Shown: positions 26,347 to 37,564 of the stretch, in pieces
Layout: each line of letters starts with the position of its first letter
Numbering within the stretch: position 1 is the first letter of the stretch
NCBI RefSeq assembly: GCF_018918095.1
Contig: NZ_JAHLPV010000010.1
Coordinates: forward strand, 16,057 to 80,056
Length of the DNA stretch: 64,000 nt
From: Acetivibrio sp. MSJd-27
GTDB lineage: Bacteria > Bacillota > Clostridia > UMGS1840 > HGM11507
Direction of reading: 5' to 3'
The notes under the pieces: model-generated
Seen by the model: only the letters and a program-made list of their open reading frames with translations
Told to the model about the DNA's origin: nothing
The model's database searches: none
Translations under genes and position numbers: made by a program

Positions 26347-26495
26347 CCTTCTTTCCGCTGTGCAACCCTCTTTTCTTTATGGACAAATATAGTTCTTGTC
26401 ACTGCCTTATGTGCTTCAATACAAACATTCTTTCCACATCGAAGTCTTTTTCTGTTGCCAGCGGGCGAGCTGCGTTCGCCCGCTGCAATCTGCAG

Positions 26496-26528
26496 AAAAA
26501 CAGGAGCGCAATATATCCGCGCTCCTGT
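26496..26528 (-). terminator. intrinsic terminator of zinc-ribbon protein gene
   Basis: A stem CAGGAGCGC/GCGCTCCTG (26501-26509 with 26519-26527) followed by TTTTTCTG on the minus strand. A second GC-rich hairpin at 26461-26482 (GCGGGCGA with TCGCCCGC) lies nearby and may stop transcripts from spoVB. Confidence 0.75.
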
Positions 26529-26537
26529 TTCCTCAAA

Positions 26538-27002
26538 TCAATTATTTTCCGTCTGTGTGCTATCCTGCCCTTTTTGGAAACCTGCCTTTTCATCCGGTGA
26601 GCCGGCATGTCTGCCGCGTCCGCCCTTCCCGTTTTGAATCCGGTCCGCTTCCTCCTGGGTCATTTCGCCGGAGGCAACCTTTTCATCCAGCTCCGCCTTT
26701 TTCTCTTTCATTCGCTGTTCCATCTTCTGCTGCCGTTCCTCAAAGGCGGCGCTCTTCTCATCCGCCTCGGCCTGGGTTAACTCTCCCGCGGCAACCTTTT
26801 CGGTTAAGGACGCTTTATATTCGTCCAGAGACATGTGCTGTGTCCGTTCGCCTTTTTGGCCGATATCACATTCGATCTCCGTGCCGCAATTGGGACAAGT
26901 GACCGTGGGCTTGGAAAATGCGCCTGCCAGCGCTGTGGCGGTGGCGGCCGTCGCAAGAATGCTGACAGCGGCGATAACCGCAATGGCTTTTGACTTCTGC
27001 AT
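26538..27002 (-). CDS. secreted small protein with Cys motif and repeated helical segment
   Basis: 154 residues from the ATG at 27002, with GAAAGGA nine bases upstream. A signal peptide or membrane anchor (about 1-30, ending TALAGAFS) is followed by a CPNCGTEIEC motif. A charged helical region then contains two related segments, 'LTEKVAAGELTQAEADEK' and 'LDEKVASGEMTQEEADRI', and a Gly/Arg/Lys-rich tail. The repeats resemble the short 'VxxGxlTxeeAd' segments found in many small Firmicute envelope proteins. Only three cysteines are visible, so a complete zinc site would need a dimer or another ligand. The role is unknown. Confidence 0.65.
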   Translation of the reverse strand: MQKSKAIAVIAAVSILATAATATALAGAFSKPTVTCPNCGTEIECDIGQKGERTQHMSLDEYKASLTEKVAAGELTQAEADEKSAAFEERQQKMEQRMKEKKAELDEKVASGEMTQEEADRIQNGKGGRGRHAGSPDEKAGFQKGQDSTQTENN

Positions 27003-27141
27003 CGGAAACATTCCTTTCGCAGACTGTATTTGGAAGAAATCTTTTCTTCCTGTCTGCATCCTTATCCTATCCCATTTATGTGAAAAAACGGTGACAAAAA
27101 TATGAATTTTTGCGCAAATCAAAAAAAGAGTCTTATTGTTT

Positions 27142-27648
27142 TCATGGAAAAACAGAAATTTTGTTTTGTCCAGAATTTATCACTGTATCCGCCTCCCTCC
27201 GCTCTATTGTTCCGTCCAGATAGTGGATTTCCTGCCGGATACGGCTTTTCCACTCCTGCTGTCCCGCCGTCTCAAGGCTTACGTCAACCGAATAAGTCAT
27301 CACATGCCACCAATTGGTGTTAAAGTGCCCGAACTCAATTTCTATGTCCGGCAATCCTTCTTGTTCTCCCAGATGAAAAGTGAATGCATTCATTCCGTAT
27401 ACGCCCCTTTTGAACCGGAAAACCCCATCGTTCAAAACCGTTTCTTCAATCCGGTCTCCGCTCTCATGAAGAAAAGAAATCCCTGTGCCGTCCAGATTCA
27501 GCGCTTCTTCATCCAGTTTAACCGCAATGGTTCCCGCATTATGATACCGTGCAATACGCTGGGGAAGTTCCGGCAAATAGCCTCTTAAGCCAAGGACAGC
27601 CCCCGCCAAACCTATCAAAATAAGAACCGCTGCGATCGCTTTTTTCAT
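27142..27648 (-). CDS. hypothetical membrane-anchored protein
   Basis: 168 residues from the ATG at 27648 (MKKAIAAVLILIGLAGAVLG...), with GGAGG upstream. One N-terminal hydrophobic segment, then a soluble beta-rich part with 'HNAGTIAVKLDEEALNLDGTG' and 'FGHFNTNWWHVMTYS'. There is no lipobox cysteine. It is not recognised. It is transcribed in the same direction as the zinc-ribbon gene 140 bases downstream. Confidence 0.65.
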   Translation of the reverse strand: MKKAIAAVLILIGLAGAVLGLRGYLPELPQRIARYHNAGTIAVKLDEEALNLDGTGISFLHESGDRIEETVLNDGVFRFKRGVYGMNAFTFHLGEQEGLPDIEIEFGHFNTNWWHVMTYSVDVSLETAGQQEWKSRIRQEIHYLDGTIERREADTVINSGQNKISVFP

Positions 27649-27707
27649 TTCTCTTTCCTCCACTTCATTGTTCGGAATCTAAATTTTTATTTATGAGAAT
27701 GAATTTT

Positions 27708-27980
27708 TTATTCAGCTTTTTCTATCATTGTCGCCAGCAGAATCTGTATGCCCAGACGGAAGCCCTGCGCAAAAGCGGAGGTCAGTTCTTCCACCGTGAT
27801 CTGGCATCTTGCGTTTGTATATTCCGCATAGAGCTGTTCCTGTTTTTCATCCAGACTGCTCTCAAAATCCTGTCCTATCTTAATGGATTTCTCAACCGCT
27901 TCCTTATATTCTACGCTGGCCGGATGAAGCTGTTCAAAGGGCAGAACTTTCCCGAAAAATAATTCTCTTAAAATGTTCAT
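27708..27980 (-). CDS. DUF6809-type protein, cargo of third RHH cassette
   Basis: A 90-residue protein starting MNILRELFFGKVLPFEQLHP. The pattern of an N-terminal 'LRELFxGxxxPxE' segment, a Tyr/Lys-rich middle helix and a C-terminal 'FAQGFRLGIQILLATM' helix fits DUF6809, small proteins of unknown function from gut Firmicutes. AAAGGAAG lies eight bases before the ATG at 27980; a longer reading to 28127 would cover the structured element and is rejected. It follows regulator 3 and element copy 3, the same order as at 19.6-20.2 kb. Confidence 0.7.
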   Translation of the reverse strand: MNILRELFFGKVLPFEQLHPASVEYKEAVEKSIKIGQDFESSLDEKQEQLYAEYTNARCQITVEELTSAFAQGFRLGIQILLATMIEKAE

Positions 27981-27994
27981 TTGATCATCTTCCT

Positions 27995-28123
27995 TTCTTT
28001 TTTGTGCACAAACTGCTTGAAAGAAAGGGATACATAAGGTATAATATTTCATGTACCTCTGCTTTTGCAGTTGGTGCAGTGGGAAGTTCGGACTTGCTTT
28101 GCCGAGGAAGCCGGACTTCCTTT
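27995..28123 (-). other. structured post-RHH element, copy 3
   Basis: Starts at the stop codon of RHH regulator 3. Read on the minus strand: P1 GGAAGT/ACTTCC (28120-28115 with 28087-28082); P2 TGCACCAACTGC with GCAGTTTGTGCA (28079-28068 with 28016-28005), eleven of twelve pairs; P3 TGAAA/TTTCA; core ATATTATACCTTATGTATCC (28048-28029). P2 and P3 sequences differ from copies 1 and 2 but still pair, while 17 of 20 core bases are the same. A competing local hairpin CTGC-AAAA-GCAG uses one side of P2. Confidence 0.6.
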
Positions 28124-28294
28124 TCATTTGTTTTTGAGGCCGTCAATCGCATCCCTTATTCCATCCGCTCTGCCTATCTGTTTTTTCTCACAGTAGTCGT
28201 CTAGTGTTTGTAAGCTTTCATCGCTTACTCTGACAGTCAGTTTGTTGGGTTTCGGATTATCGGTTGGTCTCCCCATTTTTGGTTTGTCGCTCAA
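28124..28294 (-). CDS. ribbon-helix-helix regulator 3
   Basis: A 56-residue RHH protein from TTG at 28294, with AGGAGGTG upstream; the longer reading to 28351 would start inside the promoter. 'SDKPKMGRPTDNPKPN' is the arm, 'KLTVRVSDESLQTLDDYCEK' the strand and first helix, and 'GRADGIRDAIDGLKNK' the second helix. The arm MGRPTDNPK is identical to regulator 2. It is followed by element copy 3 and the DUF6809 gene. A perfect 14-base palindrome and a second half copy around its promoter are its likely operator. Confidence 0.75.
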   Translation of the reverse strand: MSDKPKMGRPTDNPKPNKLTVRVSDESLQTLDDYCEKKQIGRADGIRDAIDGLKNK

Positions 28295-28306
28295 ATAGCC
28301 ACCTCC

Positions 28307-28351
28307 TTTTGTCGACAAAACTATTATAAACCATATGTCGACAAAAGTCAA
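28307..28351 (-). promoter_or_regulatory. sigma-A promoter with GTCGACAAAA operator repeats
   Basis: On the minus strand TTGACT (28351-28346), a 17-base spacer and TATAAT (28328-28323). On the plus strand GTCGACAAAA occurs at 28311-28320 and again at 28337-28346. The first is part of a perfect 14-base palindrome TTTTGTCGACAAAA (28307-28320). One copy lies in the spacer and one after the -10, the same layout as at the other two RHH promoters. Confidence 0.65.
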
Positions 28352-28434
28352 TGTTTATTCTGATTTATTAATAAAATTAAGTTATCGTATAAAAGCATTT
28401 ATTTATTCTTGCTTTTAAGCACACCATATAATTT

Positions 28435-28468
28435 TCAAAACGGCACCGATTTTTCAACCGGTACCGTC
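28435..28468 (-). terminator. intrinsic terminator of V-ATPase operon
   Basis: A stem ACGGTACCG/CGGTGCCGT (28467-28459 with 28448-28440 region, one wobble) followed by TTTTG on the minus strand, 12-45 bases after the subunit D stop. Confidence 0.65.
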
Positions 28469-28479
28469 TTGTTATTTCT

Positions 28480-29142
28480 TTATTCTGATTGCCGATGCTT
28501 CGCCTCGAACTGCTCTTTGAGCATCATATCCTTGACCTTCATCAAACGGGTTAAATTTCCCCGCTCGTTCTCGTCGAGCTTCATGGTGATGCTCTTGATG
28601 GTCTCGGTCAGCTGGGGAATCATGACATACTCCAGCGAGTTGACTCTTCTTCTGGTTTTCTCGATCTCGGAGGCGAGAAGCTCCACCGTTTTTTCCATCT
28701 CGGACAGGCGCAGAAGCTCCTGAAAGATGGAACTCAGGGACAGAATGCTGTCGTCCAGCTGGGCGGAGGTGTCCAGAAATCCATAGGGGAACACCGAATC
28801 GGACCGCTTATGGGTTTCAAAGGAGAAGGAGGGGACGTTGACGCTCATGATGTTTCGGGTGTCCACCGTCAGGCGGATGGTCTGATTGCCCAGCACCAGG
28901 GCGGTCTCCATGCTCTCCTCGCTCATCAAAGCCTTTGCCACCGAAAAGTTTTTATAGTATTCCGCCATCTTTTCCTCGACGGCTTCCCGCAGGGTTTTGC
29001 ACTCCCGCACGATATCCAGAAACTGCTTCATCAGCTCGTCGCGCTTATCCTTGAGCAATTTATGTCCCCGGGTCGCCACCGCCAGCCGTTTTTTCAGGCG
29101 GCTCAGCTCCATGCGGGTGGGGTTTACGTTCATCACTGCCAT
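28480..29142 (-). CDS. atpD: V/A-type ATPase subunit D (central stalk)
   Basis: 220 residues. It begins 'NVNPTRMELSRLKKRLAVATRGHKLLKDKRDELM', the conserved N-terminal helix of subunit D, which forms the rotating shaft as a long coiled coil. The C-terminal part again is helical ('VNSLEYVMIPQLTETI'). It is the last gene of the operon and follows subunit B after ten bases, with a terminator just downstream. In Enterococcus nomenclature it is NtpD. Confidence 0.95.
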   Translation of the reverse strand: MAVMNVNPTRMELSRLKKRLAVATRGHKLLKDKRDELMKQFLDIVRECKTLREAVEEKMAEYYKNFSVAKALMSEESMETALVLGNQTIRLTVDTRNIMSVNVPSFSFETHKRSDSVFPYGFLDTSAQLDDSILSLSSIFQELLRLSEMEKTVELLASEIEKTRRRVNSLEYVMIPQLTETIKSITMKLDENERGNLTRLMKVKDMMLKEQFEAKHRQSE

Positions 29143-29152
29143 ACGGTATCAC

Positions 29153-30529
29153 CTAATCCTTTTTGGGCAGGTATTTGTCCAGATATTCGTCCTTGATCCG
29201 CTTCAGTTCGGAGCGGGGCAGGATGGACAGCAGTTCCCAGCCCAGATTCAGGGTTTCCTCGATGGTGCGGTCGGTGTGGAAGCCCTGGGACACGTACTTT
29301 TCCTCGAACTGCTCGGCAAACTTGGCGTACAGCAGGTCGATCTCGGTCAAAGCCGCCTCCCCCAGAATGGTCATCAGCTCTTTTGCCTCCTTGCCGCGGG
29401 CATAGGCGGCGAACAGCTGGTTCATGGTGTTGGCGTGATCCTCACGGGTCTTGCCCGCGCCGATCCCCTTGTCCTTCAGACGGGACAGGGAGGGCAGCAC
29501 GTCGATGGGCGGCATGACATTCTTCCGGTACAGCTCACGGGACAGGATGATCTGCCCCTCGGTGATATATCCGGTCAGGTCGGGAATCGGATGGGTTTTG
29601 TCATCCTCCGGCATGGTCAGGATCGGAATCAGGGTGATGGAGCCGTCGGAGTACAAATTCCGCCCCGCGCGCTCATAGATGGTCGCCAGGTCGGTGTACA
29701 TATAGCCGGGGTAGCCGCGGCGTCCGGGCACCTCTTTCCGGGCGGCGGACACTTCACGCAGCGCTTCGGCATAGTTGGTGATATCGGTGATGATAACCAG
29801 AACGTGCATGTTTTCCTTAAAGGCCAGATACTCCGCCGCGGTCAGCGCCATACGCGGTGTCGCGATACGCTCAATGGCGGGGTCGTTGGCCAGGTTCAGG
29901 AACATGACGGTACGCTCGATGGCGCCGGTTTCCTTAAAGTCGTTGACAAAGAAGTTGGCTTCCTCAAAGGTGATACCTACAGCGGCAAACACAACCGCAA
30001 AGTTGGAATCCGCATTGAGCACCTTGGCCTGCCGCGCAATCTGCGCCGCCAGCTGGGCGTGGGGCAGACCGGATCCCGAGAAGATCGGAAGCTTCTGTCC
30101 TCTTACCAGGGTATTCAGTCCGTCGATGGCGGAAACCCCGGTCTGAATGAACTCGGAAGGATAGTTCCGCGCCGCCGGATTCATGGGAAGGCCGTTGATA
30201 TCCATGGTGTCCACCGGAATGATCTCCGGTCCGTTGTCGATGGGGTGACCCATGCCATCGAACACCCTGCCCAGCATATCGCCGGACACGGGCAGTTCAA
30301 TGCTCTTGCCCTTGAAGCGCACCTTGGAGCTTGCCAGATTGATGCCGGCGGAGCTTTCAAACAGCTGCACCAGCGCCTTGTCGCCGTCCACCTCCAGCAC
30401 GCGGCAGTTGCGGACTTCGCCGCTCGGCAGCTCAATCTCGCCAAGCTCGTTGTAGGTGACGTTCTCCACGTTGCGGACCACCATCAGCGGTCCCGCAACC
30501 TCCTCTATGGTTTTGTATTCTTTTAACAT
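29153..30529 (-). CDS. atpB: V/A-type ATPase subunit B (non-catalytic)
   Basis: 458 residues. '[20 protein letters not shown]' opens the beta-barrel domain, '[17 protein letters not shown]' and '[20 protein letters not shown]' mark the nucleotide-binding core, and '[17 protein letters not shown]' the C-terminal side. The P-loop is replaced by SGSGLPH, as expected for the non-catalytic subunit. Start ATG at 30529, three bases after the subunit A stop. Confidence 0.97.
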   Translation of the reverse strand: MLKEYKTIEEVAGPLMVVRNVENVTYNELGEIELPSGEVRNCRVLEVDGDKALVQLFESSAGINLASSKVRFKGKSIELPVSGDMLGRVFDGMGHPIDNGPEIIPVDTMDINGLPMNPAARNYPSEFIQTGVSAIDGLNTLVRGQKLPIFSGSGLPHAQLAAQIARQAKVLNADSNFAVVFAAVGITFEEANFFVNDFKETGAIERTVMFLNLANDPAIERIATPRMALTAAEYLAFKENMHVLVIITDITNYAEALREVSAARKEVPGRRGYPGYMYTDLATIYERAGRNLYSDGSITLIPILTMPEDDKTHPIPDLTGYITEGQIILSRELYRKNVMPPIDVLPSLSRLKDKGIGAGKTREDHANTMNQLFAAYARGKEAKELMTILGEAALTEIDLLYAKFAEQFEEKYVSQGFHTDRTIEETLNLGWELLSILPRSELKRIKDEYLDKYLPKKD

Positions 30530-30532
30530 TTC

Positions 30533-32296
30533 TTACGCCCTCCCTTTCAGATCTTTGAGCTGTGCGGAAACCTCAGAACGGATAGTTTCATAGGCGGCGG
30601 CAAATTCCTTTTCGGGAATGAACTTGGCGCGCCCGATCCGCTCCCGCACAGGGAGGCTGGTCATTTTGTCAATGCTGACGCCGTCGTCGATCAACGGCCT
30701 TGCCTGATCCTCGAACCAAAAGATCAGCTGCAGCATTTTGTACTGTTTGTCCATGGAGCAATAGCAGTCCACCTCGTTGAACGCGTCCTGCTGTAAAAAG
30801 TCCTCGCGGATGGAACGGGCGGTTTCCAGCGTCAGTCGGTCCGAACTGGAAAGAGCGTCGATTCCCACCAGCTTCACGATCTCGTCCAGCTCCGCTTCCT
30901 CCTGCAGAATCCGCATCATGCGGGTGCGCAGTGCCGGGAAGTTGTCGCCGATGTTGTCCTCCTGCCAGGAATGGATATTGTCCAGATACAGCGAGTAGCT
31001 GTTCAGCCAGTTGATGGAAGGGAAATGCCGGCGGTATGCCAGCTGGGAATCCAGCCCCCAGAACACCTTCACGATACGCAGGGTCGCCTGGGATACCGGC
31101 TCGGAAATATCGCCGCCGGGCGGGGAAACCGCGCCGATCGCGGTGACAGAGCCGGTGCGCTCCTCCCCGCTCTGGGTGACAACCTTTCCCGCGCGCTCAT
31201 AGAACTGTGCCAGACGGGAGCCCAGATAAGCCGGATAGCCCTCCTCGCCGGGCATTTCCTCCAGCCTTCCGCTCATCTCGCGGAGCGCTTCCGCCCAGCG
31301 GGAGGTGGAGTCCGCCATGATGGCAACATTATATCCCATATCGCGGAAGTATTCCGCAATGGTGATTCCGGTGTAGATACACGCCTCACGCGCCGCAACC
31401 GGCATATCCGACGTGTTGGCGATAAGCACCGTCCGTTTCATCAGGGATTCGCCGGTTTTCGGGTCTTTCAGCTCGGGGAATTCCCGCAGAACGTCGGTCA
31501 TCTCGTTTCCGCGCTCGCCGCAGCCGACATAGACCACCACGTCCGCGTTGGCGAATTTCGCCAGCTGATGCTGCACGACCGTCTTCCCGCTTCCGAAGGG
31601 GCCCGGGATCGCCGCAACGCCGCCCTCCGCTATCGGAAACACCGTGTCAATGACTCGCTGTCCGGTGATCAGCGGCACATCCAAGGGTAATTTTTCCTTG
31701 TAAGGACGCCCGACACGGACCGGCCATTTCTGCAGCATGGTCACGTCCTTGATCTCGCCATCCTCCGTCTTTATACGGCACACGGTGTCGGTGACACGGA
31801 AGGAGCCCTCCCGTATCTCGGTGATTTCCCCGGCAATGCCGTGGGGAATCATTACTCGGTGGGTGATGATGACCGTCTCCTGCACCTCGCCGATGATATC
31901 GCCGCCGGAAACCTTGTCTCCGGCCTTTTTCAGGGGTTTAAACTCCCATTTTTTATCGTGGTCCAGCGCGGTGACCTCCAGTCCCCGTTTCAGATTGGCG
32001 CCCGCCATCTCGCGGATGGTCTCAAGGGGACGCTGAATCCCGTCGTACATGTTGGAGATAAGCCCCGGCCCCAGCTCAACCGACAGGGGAACGCCGGTGG
32101 AAATCACTTCCGCGCCGGGCCCGAGCCCCTGGGTTTCCTCATAGACCTGAATGGAGGCTTTATCGCCCCGCATCTCGATGATCTCGCCGATGAGCTTGTC
32201 AGAGGAAACCTTCACCACGTCGAACATGTTGGCCTCTTTCATGCCCTCGGCAACCACCAGAGGGCCGGCCACTTTGGTAACTTTTCCTGTAACCAT
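30533..32296 (-). CDS. atpA: V/A-type ATPase catalytic subunit A
   Basis: 587 residues. '[18 protein letters not shown]' starts the beta-barrel, a subunit A-specific insert of about 90 residues follows, then Walker [12 protein letters not shown], '[12 protein letters not shown]' and '[18 protein letters not shown]'. This is the ATP-hydrolysing (or synthesising) subunit of the A3B3 hexamer. AAAGGA lies eight to nine bases upstream, 40 bases after the subunit F stop. Confidence 0.97.
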   Translation of the reverse strand: MVTGKVTKVAGPLVVAEGMKEANMFDVVKVSSDKLIGEIIEMRGDKASIQVYEETQGLGPGAEVISTGVPLSVELGPGLISNMYDGIQRPLETIREMAGANLKRGLEVTALDHDKKWEFKPLKKAGDKVSGGDIIGEVQETVIITHRVMIPHGIAGEITEIREGSFRVTDTVCRIKTEDGEIKDVTMLQKWPVRVGRPYKEKLPLDVPLITGQRVIDTVFPIAEGGVAAIPGPFGSGKTVVQHQLAKFANADVVVYVGCGERGNEMTDVLREFPELKDPKTGESLMKRTVLIANTSDMPVAAREACIYTGITIAEYFRDMGYNVAIMADSTSRWAEALREMSGRLEEMPGEEGYPAYLGSRLAQFYERAGKVVTQSGEERTGSVTAIGAVSPPGGDISEPVSQATLRIVKVFWGLDSQLAYRRHFPSINWLNSYSLYLDNIHSWQEDNIGDNFPALRTRMMRILQEEAELDEIVKLVGIDALSSSDRLTLETARSIREDFLQQDAFNEVDCYCSMDKQYKMLQLIFWFEDQARPLIDDGVSIDKMTSLPVRERIGRAKFIPEKEFAAAYETIRSEVSAQLKDLKGRA

Positions 32297-32336
32297 ATAT
32301 CTAAGTATCCTTTCTTTTTCTTTCTGGGTATCCCGC

Positions 32337-32660
32337 CTAATCCTCTCCGAACAGGATATCCGCGCCCACTGCCTTCTCCACCGCTTTTTTCAGGCGGCCA
32401 ACCCCGGCGCGGTTTCCTCCGCCGATTCCCGGGATGGGAATAATGGCGGGCGTCACCGTCTCCTGATAGGACGATAGATCCATGTGGACATACAGATCCT
32501 CGATGACATAGACAACCGCGCAGTTCTCTTCCAGCAATTCCGAAAGCTTTTCCTCCGCTTCCTCCGCCGTCGCCGCATAGGCAAGGGTCAACCCCAGCGG
32601 CAGAAAGCCCATGATGCTCTCCTTATCGCCGATGATTCCGGCTTTTCCTTCTCTATGCAT
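32337..32660 (-). CDS. atpF: V/A-type ATPase subunit F
   Basis: 107 residues. '[22 protein letters not shown]' is the conserved opening of subunit F, a small Rossmann-like protein that binds the central stalk and can regulate ATP hydrolysis (NtpG in Enterococcus). The gene overlaps the end of subunit C by eight bases, so it is translationally coupled. Confidence 0.93.
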   Translation of the reverse strand: MHREGKAGIIGDKESIMGFLPLGLTLAYAATAEEAEEKLSELLEENCAVVYVIEDLYVHMDLSSYQETVTPAIIPIPGIGGGNRAGVGRLKKAVEKAVGADILFGED

Positions 32661-33657
32661 AAGTCAGACGCAACCTTTCTCTGATGGATTGCGGGCTCAG
32701 CCCGCTTAAGATGCCGTTCATCACAATCCGCACCGACCGGATTTCATTCTCCATATACTTTGCGTAGACAAAGATGGGCTCCGGTCCGAACATGATGAAG
32801 CGCGCCGGTTTCAGCTGCTCGATGAGCAGGTCGTCCATCCCTTTCTCCAAAGCTGTTATGGAACTCTCCTTGAAGAAATCTTCCAGCTGTGCGGACAGCT
32901 TTGCTCCGATTTCCGTCGTCAGCAGGAACGCCTTACACTCCTCCGGCGAGGCGGTCAGCTGTGCCTCCAGCCTGTCCAGCCCAATGCTGCCACCCTTCAG
33001 AAAAACTTCCCTGAGCTTGGCGGGCTCCTCGCTGATTTTGCGGATTCGAAGCAATGTTTTGATATTGACGCTATCGATCTGCGCTCTCAGATAACGAAGT
33101 ATAAAAGCGTTTTCAAAAGCCTCCGCATGCTCCAGAATTTCCAGAATACAGGCCTCGTCCAGAATCAGATCGATCCGCTGGGGATCCTGCTTTTCCAAGA
33201 ACTCGTCCCGTGCGCGGAGGAACGCCCCAAACATCCGTTTGGTGAGCGCCCCCTGCTCCCGTTCCGTCAGGCTTTTTACCAGGGCAGGGACAGGGATTGT
33301 GCCCCCCTCCAAAAACAGTTCTCCGTGAATCGGATTGCCTGCCAGCTCCTGCTTCAGAAAAGCCTTGATGTTCTGATAATCGGTATTCAGCAGAAGCAGT
33401 TTCAGCAGGTTTTCCTCCTCCACCGCCTCCCGCAAAAATTCAAAAACCCATTGCTGCTGGTCGGCAAGAATTTTGGACGGCTCTTTCTCCTCATAAGAGA
33501 AATGCCAGTTGGCGTCCGCAAGCGTCTTGTAAATCTCGTCCAGATGCCTGCTTTCACACATCTTCTCCAGCGTCTGCCGGCTCAGCATATGTTTCTCAAA
33601 TACCCTGATTTTAGCAATGGTTTTGGAATAGTCGGTATCTTTCAAATGCTTTGCCAA
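32653..33657 (-). CDS. atpC: V/A-type ATPase subunit C (rotor adaptor)
   Basis: 334 residues, wholly helical. It has the three-part repeat of the subunit C / Vma6p family ('ENLLKLLLLNTDYQNIKAFLKQ', 'ENAFILRYLRAQIDSVNIKTLLRI', 'ENEIRSVRIVMNGILSGL'). The funnel-shaped protein joins the central stalk to the membrane ring. It lies 15 bases after subunit E and overlaps subunit F. Confidence 0.93.
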   Translation of the reverse strand: MAKHLKDTDYSKTIAKIRVFEKHMLSRQTLEKMCESRHLDEIYKTLADANWHFSYEEKEPSKILADQQQWVFEFLREAVEEENLLKLLLLNTDYQNIKAFLKQELAGNPIHGELFLEGGTIPVPALVKSLTEREQGALTKRMFGAFLRARDEFLEKQDPQRIDLILDEACILEILEHAEAFENAFILRYLRAQIDSVNIKTLLRIRKISEEPAKLREVFLKGGSIGLDRLEAQLTASPEECKAFLLTTEIGAKLSAQLEDFFKESSITALEKGMDDLLIEQLKPARFIMFGPEPIFVYAKYMENEIRSVRIVMNGILSGLSPQSIRERLRLTYA

Positions 33658-33672
33658 TCAAACCACCCTTTC

Positions 33673-34245
33673 CTATTTGCTAAAAAGGATATCTGCAATC
33701 TCTTTTTTGTGATCCTCCAAAACGGATTTTAAAATCTCGTCAAAGGTGCAGTTGATGCTGGTTTCCCCCATATGAAGGAGAAACCCCGCCTCAAAATTTC
33801 CCGCCTCCTCGCTCACCTTGAGATGGAAATCCATCCACTTTACCTTCAGTGCGTGGAAGCGTTTTTTATCCCGCTCATTGAACTGAATAACAGCCGCCTG
33901 CTGCGGATTGATCCTTTTGACCATTTTCTTTAACAGTTCAAAATATTCTTCCTCTTCCATGCCGGCGATCTTGTCAAGAGCCAGCCGGTAAACATGGTTA
34001 ATACAGTCCTGTTTCGCCTTCAGAATCTCTTTTTTGCCCTCCAGATCGGCGAGGCTCTGCGTTTTTTTGATGTTCGCCTCCGCGTTTTTGCGGGCAAACT
34101 GCAGAATTTCCTCCGCGCCGCGCGCCGCGTCCGCACGGGTATGGGCAAGCAGCTTCTGCTTCTCATCCCCGGCACGCACCAGAATTTCCTCCGCGCGTTC
34201 CCGGGCATCGTCCAGAATTCTGGACGTTATCTTCTCAACACTCAT
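33673..34245 (-). CDS. atpE: V/A-type ATPase subunit E (peripheral stalk)
   Basis: 190 residues. The N-terminal half is a long charged helix ('SRILDDARERAEEILVRAGDEKQKLL') and the C-terminal half a small globular head, the pattern of subunit E, which with subunit H makes the peripheral stalk. It follows subunit K after 24 bases. Confidence 0.9.
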   Translation of the reverse strand: MSVEKITSRILDDARERAEEILVRAGDEKQKLLAHTRADAARGAEEILQFARKNAEANIKKTQSLADLEGKKEILKAKQDCINHVYRLALDKIAGMEEEEYFELLKKMVKRINPQQAAVIQFNERDKKRFHALKVKWMDFHLKVSEEAGNFEAGFLLHMGETSINCTFDEILKSVLEDHKKEIADILFSK

Positions 34246-34269
34246 GTGTGTTCCTTCCTTTCTGCAATT

Positions 34270-36757
<2,488 letters not shown>

Positions 36758-36761
<4 letters not shown>

Positions 36762-37072
36762 TCTTCACCAACCGCCTTTTTTATCATGTAATCCACCGCC
36801 TGCTGATACCCGAGCTGTGCCCTTTTTGCGGTATCTCCGCTCTTTTGTCTGTAAGAGTCCAGACGGTGCTCAAAGCTTTTTTTCGCCTCTTCCTCCCCCT
36901 CTTTTAATATGGTTTCCTTCTTTGCCTTTGCCTCATTCAAAATATCAAGTCTCAGCTGCTCCGCTTCCCTGCGGGCGGCCTCCATGACAGATTCCGCTTC
37001 CGCCTCCGCCTTTTTGATGATCTCGGAAGCCATTTTTTCAGTCTCCACAACCGACTTTATGATATCCTGCAT
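36758..37072 (-). CDS. V/A-type ATPase subunit H (peripheral stalk helix)
   Basis: 104 residues, almost one continuous charged helix ('EAEAESVMEAARREAEQLRLDILNEAKAK'), the subunit G/H partner of subunit E in the peripheral stalk (named NtpF in Enterococcus). AAGGTGGTGG lies before the ATG. It is the first gene of the nine-gene operon, whose order H-I-K-E-C-F-A-B-D is the common clostridial and Thermus-like one. Confidence 0.88.
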
Positions 37073-37119
37073 GCTGTTACCACCACCTTTTCTTTTTAGT
37101 ATTGTTATATTATAGAAAA

Positions 37120-37147
37120 ATTATAATATCAAAGACTGTGATTTCAA
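37120..37147 (-). promoter_or_regulatory. probable promoter of V-ATPase operon
   Basis: On the minus strand TTGAAA (37147-37142), a 16-base spacer and TATAAT (37125-37120). A second TATAAT-like box lies about 15 bases nearer the gene. The ATG of subunit H is about 50 bases downstream. Confidence 0.55.
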
Positions 37148-37149
37148 AA

Positions 37150-37564
37150 AACTTTTTCTTTTGGGATTCCTTTTTCCCTGTTCTAAAGAAAATACAGACC
37201 ATTGCCCGCTCCGGATTTTTCTGTTCTGGCACGTCATCGTTTTTTCGTTCTGAAAACGGCAAGCTCACCTGATTGCTTCTTTTTTGTGCCGCTCTGCAGA
37301 CATTTTCCTGCAAGAAAAAAGAATGTGAATATTTTAACAGAATGAAAAAGAGACAACATAAGGGAACACAAATGGTTTTGTGCAAAACCCTGTTAGTCAA
37401 ATGCAAAATTGCTCCTGCACTTGACTAACCGGGCTTCTGCCCGCTTTTCATTTCTGTTAAAATCCACATTCTTTTGGTATCGCTGAGCCGCAAAAGCAGC
37501 TCAGCATATCATTCTTTTTTTCAGCAAGATTTCATTCGACGCTTTTGCGCGCAGCAAAACCGTT
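37150..37564. other. intergenic region with three hairpins, no gene
   Basis: Between the V-ATPase promoter and wecB. Hairpins: GTTAGTCAA/TTGACTAAC (37392-37400 with 37421-37429, extended inside by TGCA/TGCA), CGGGC/GCCCG (37430-37434 with 37439-37443), and GCTGAGC/GCTCAGC (37482-37488 with 37499-37505). The last is the likely end of the wecB transcript although no T-run follows. The short frames here have no ribosome sites. Confidence 0.5.

Noticed and set aside
28997..30526. A 509-codon open frame on the plus strand across the V-ATPase subunit B gene
   Set aside because: It is the antisense of a well-supported gene with typical motifs; the frame stays open because of codon composition, and it has no ribosome site or family signature.
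37073..37564. Possible gene or riboswitch between V-ATPase and wecB
   Set aside because: Only hairpins and frames without ribosome sites; no known riboswitch core could be recognised.
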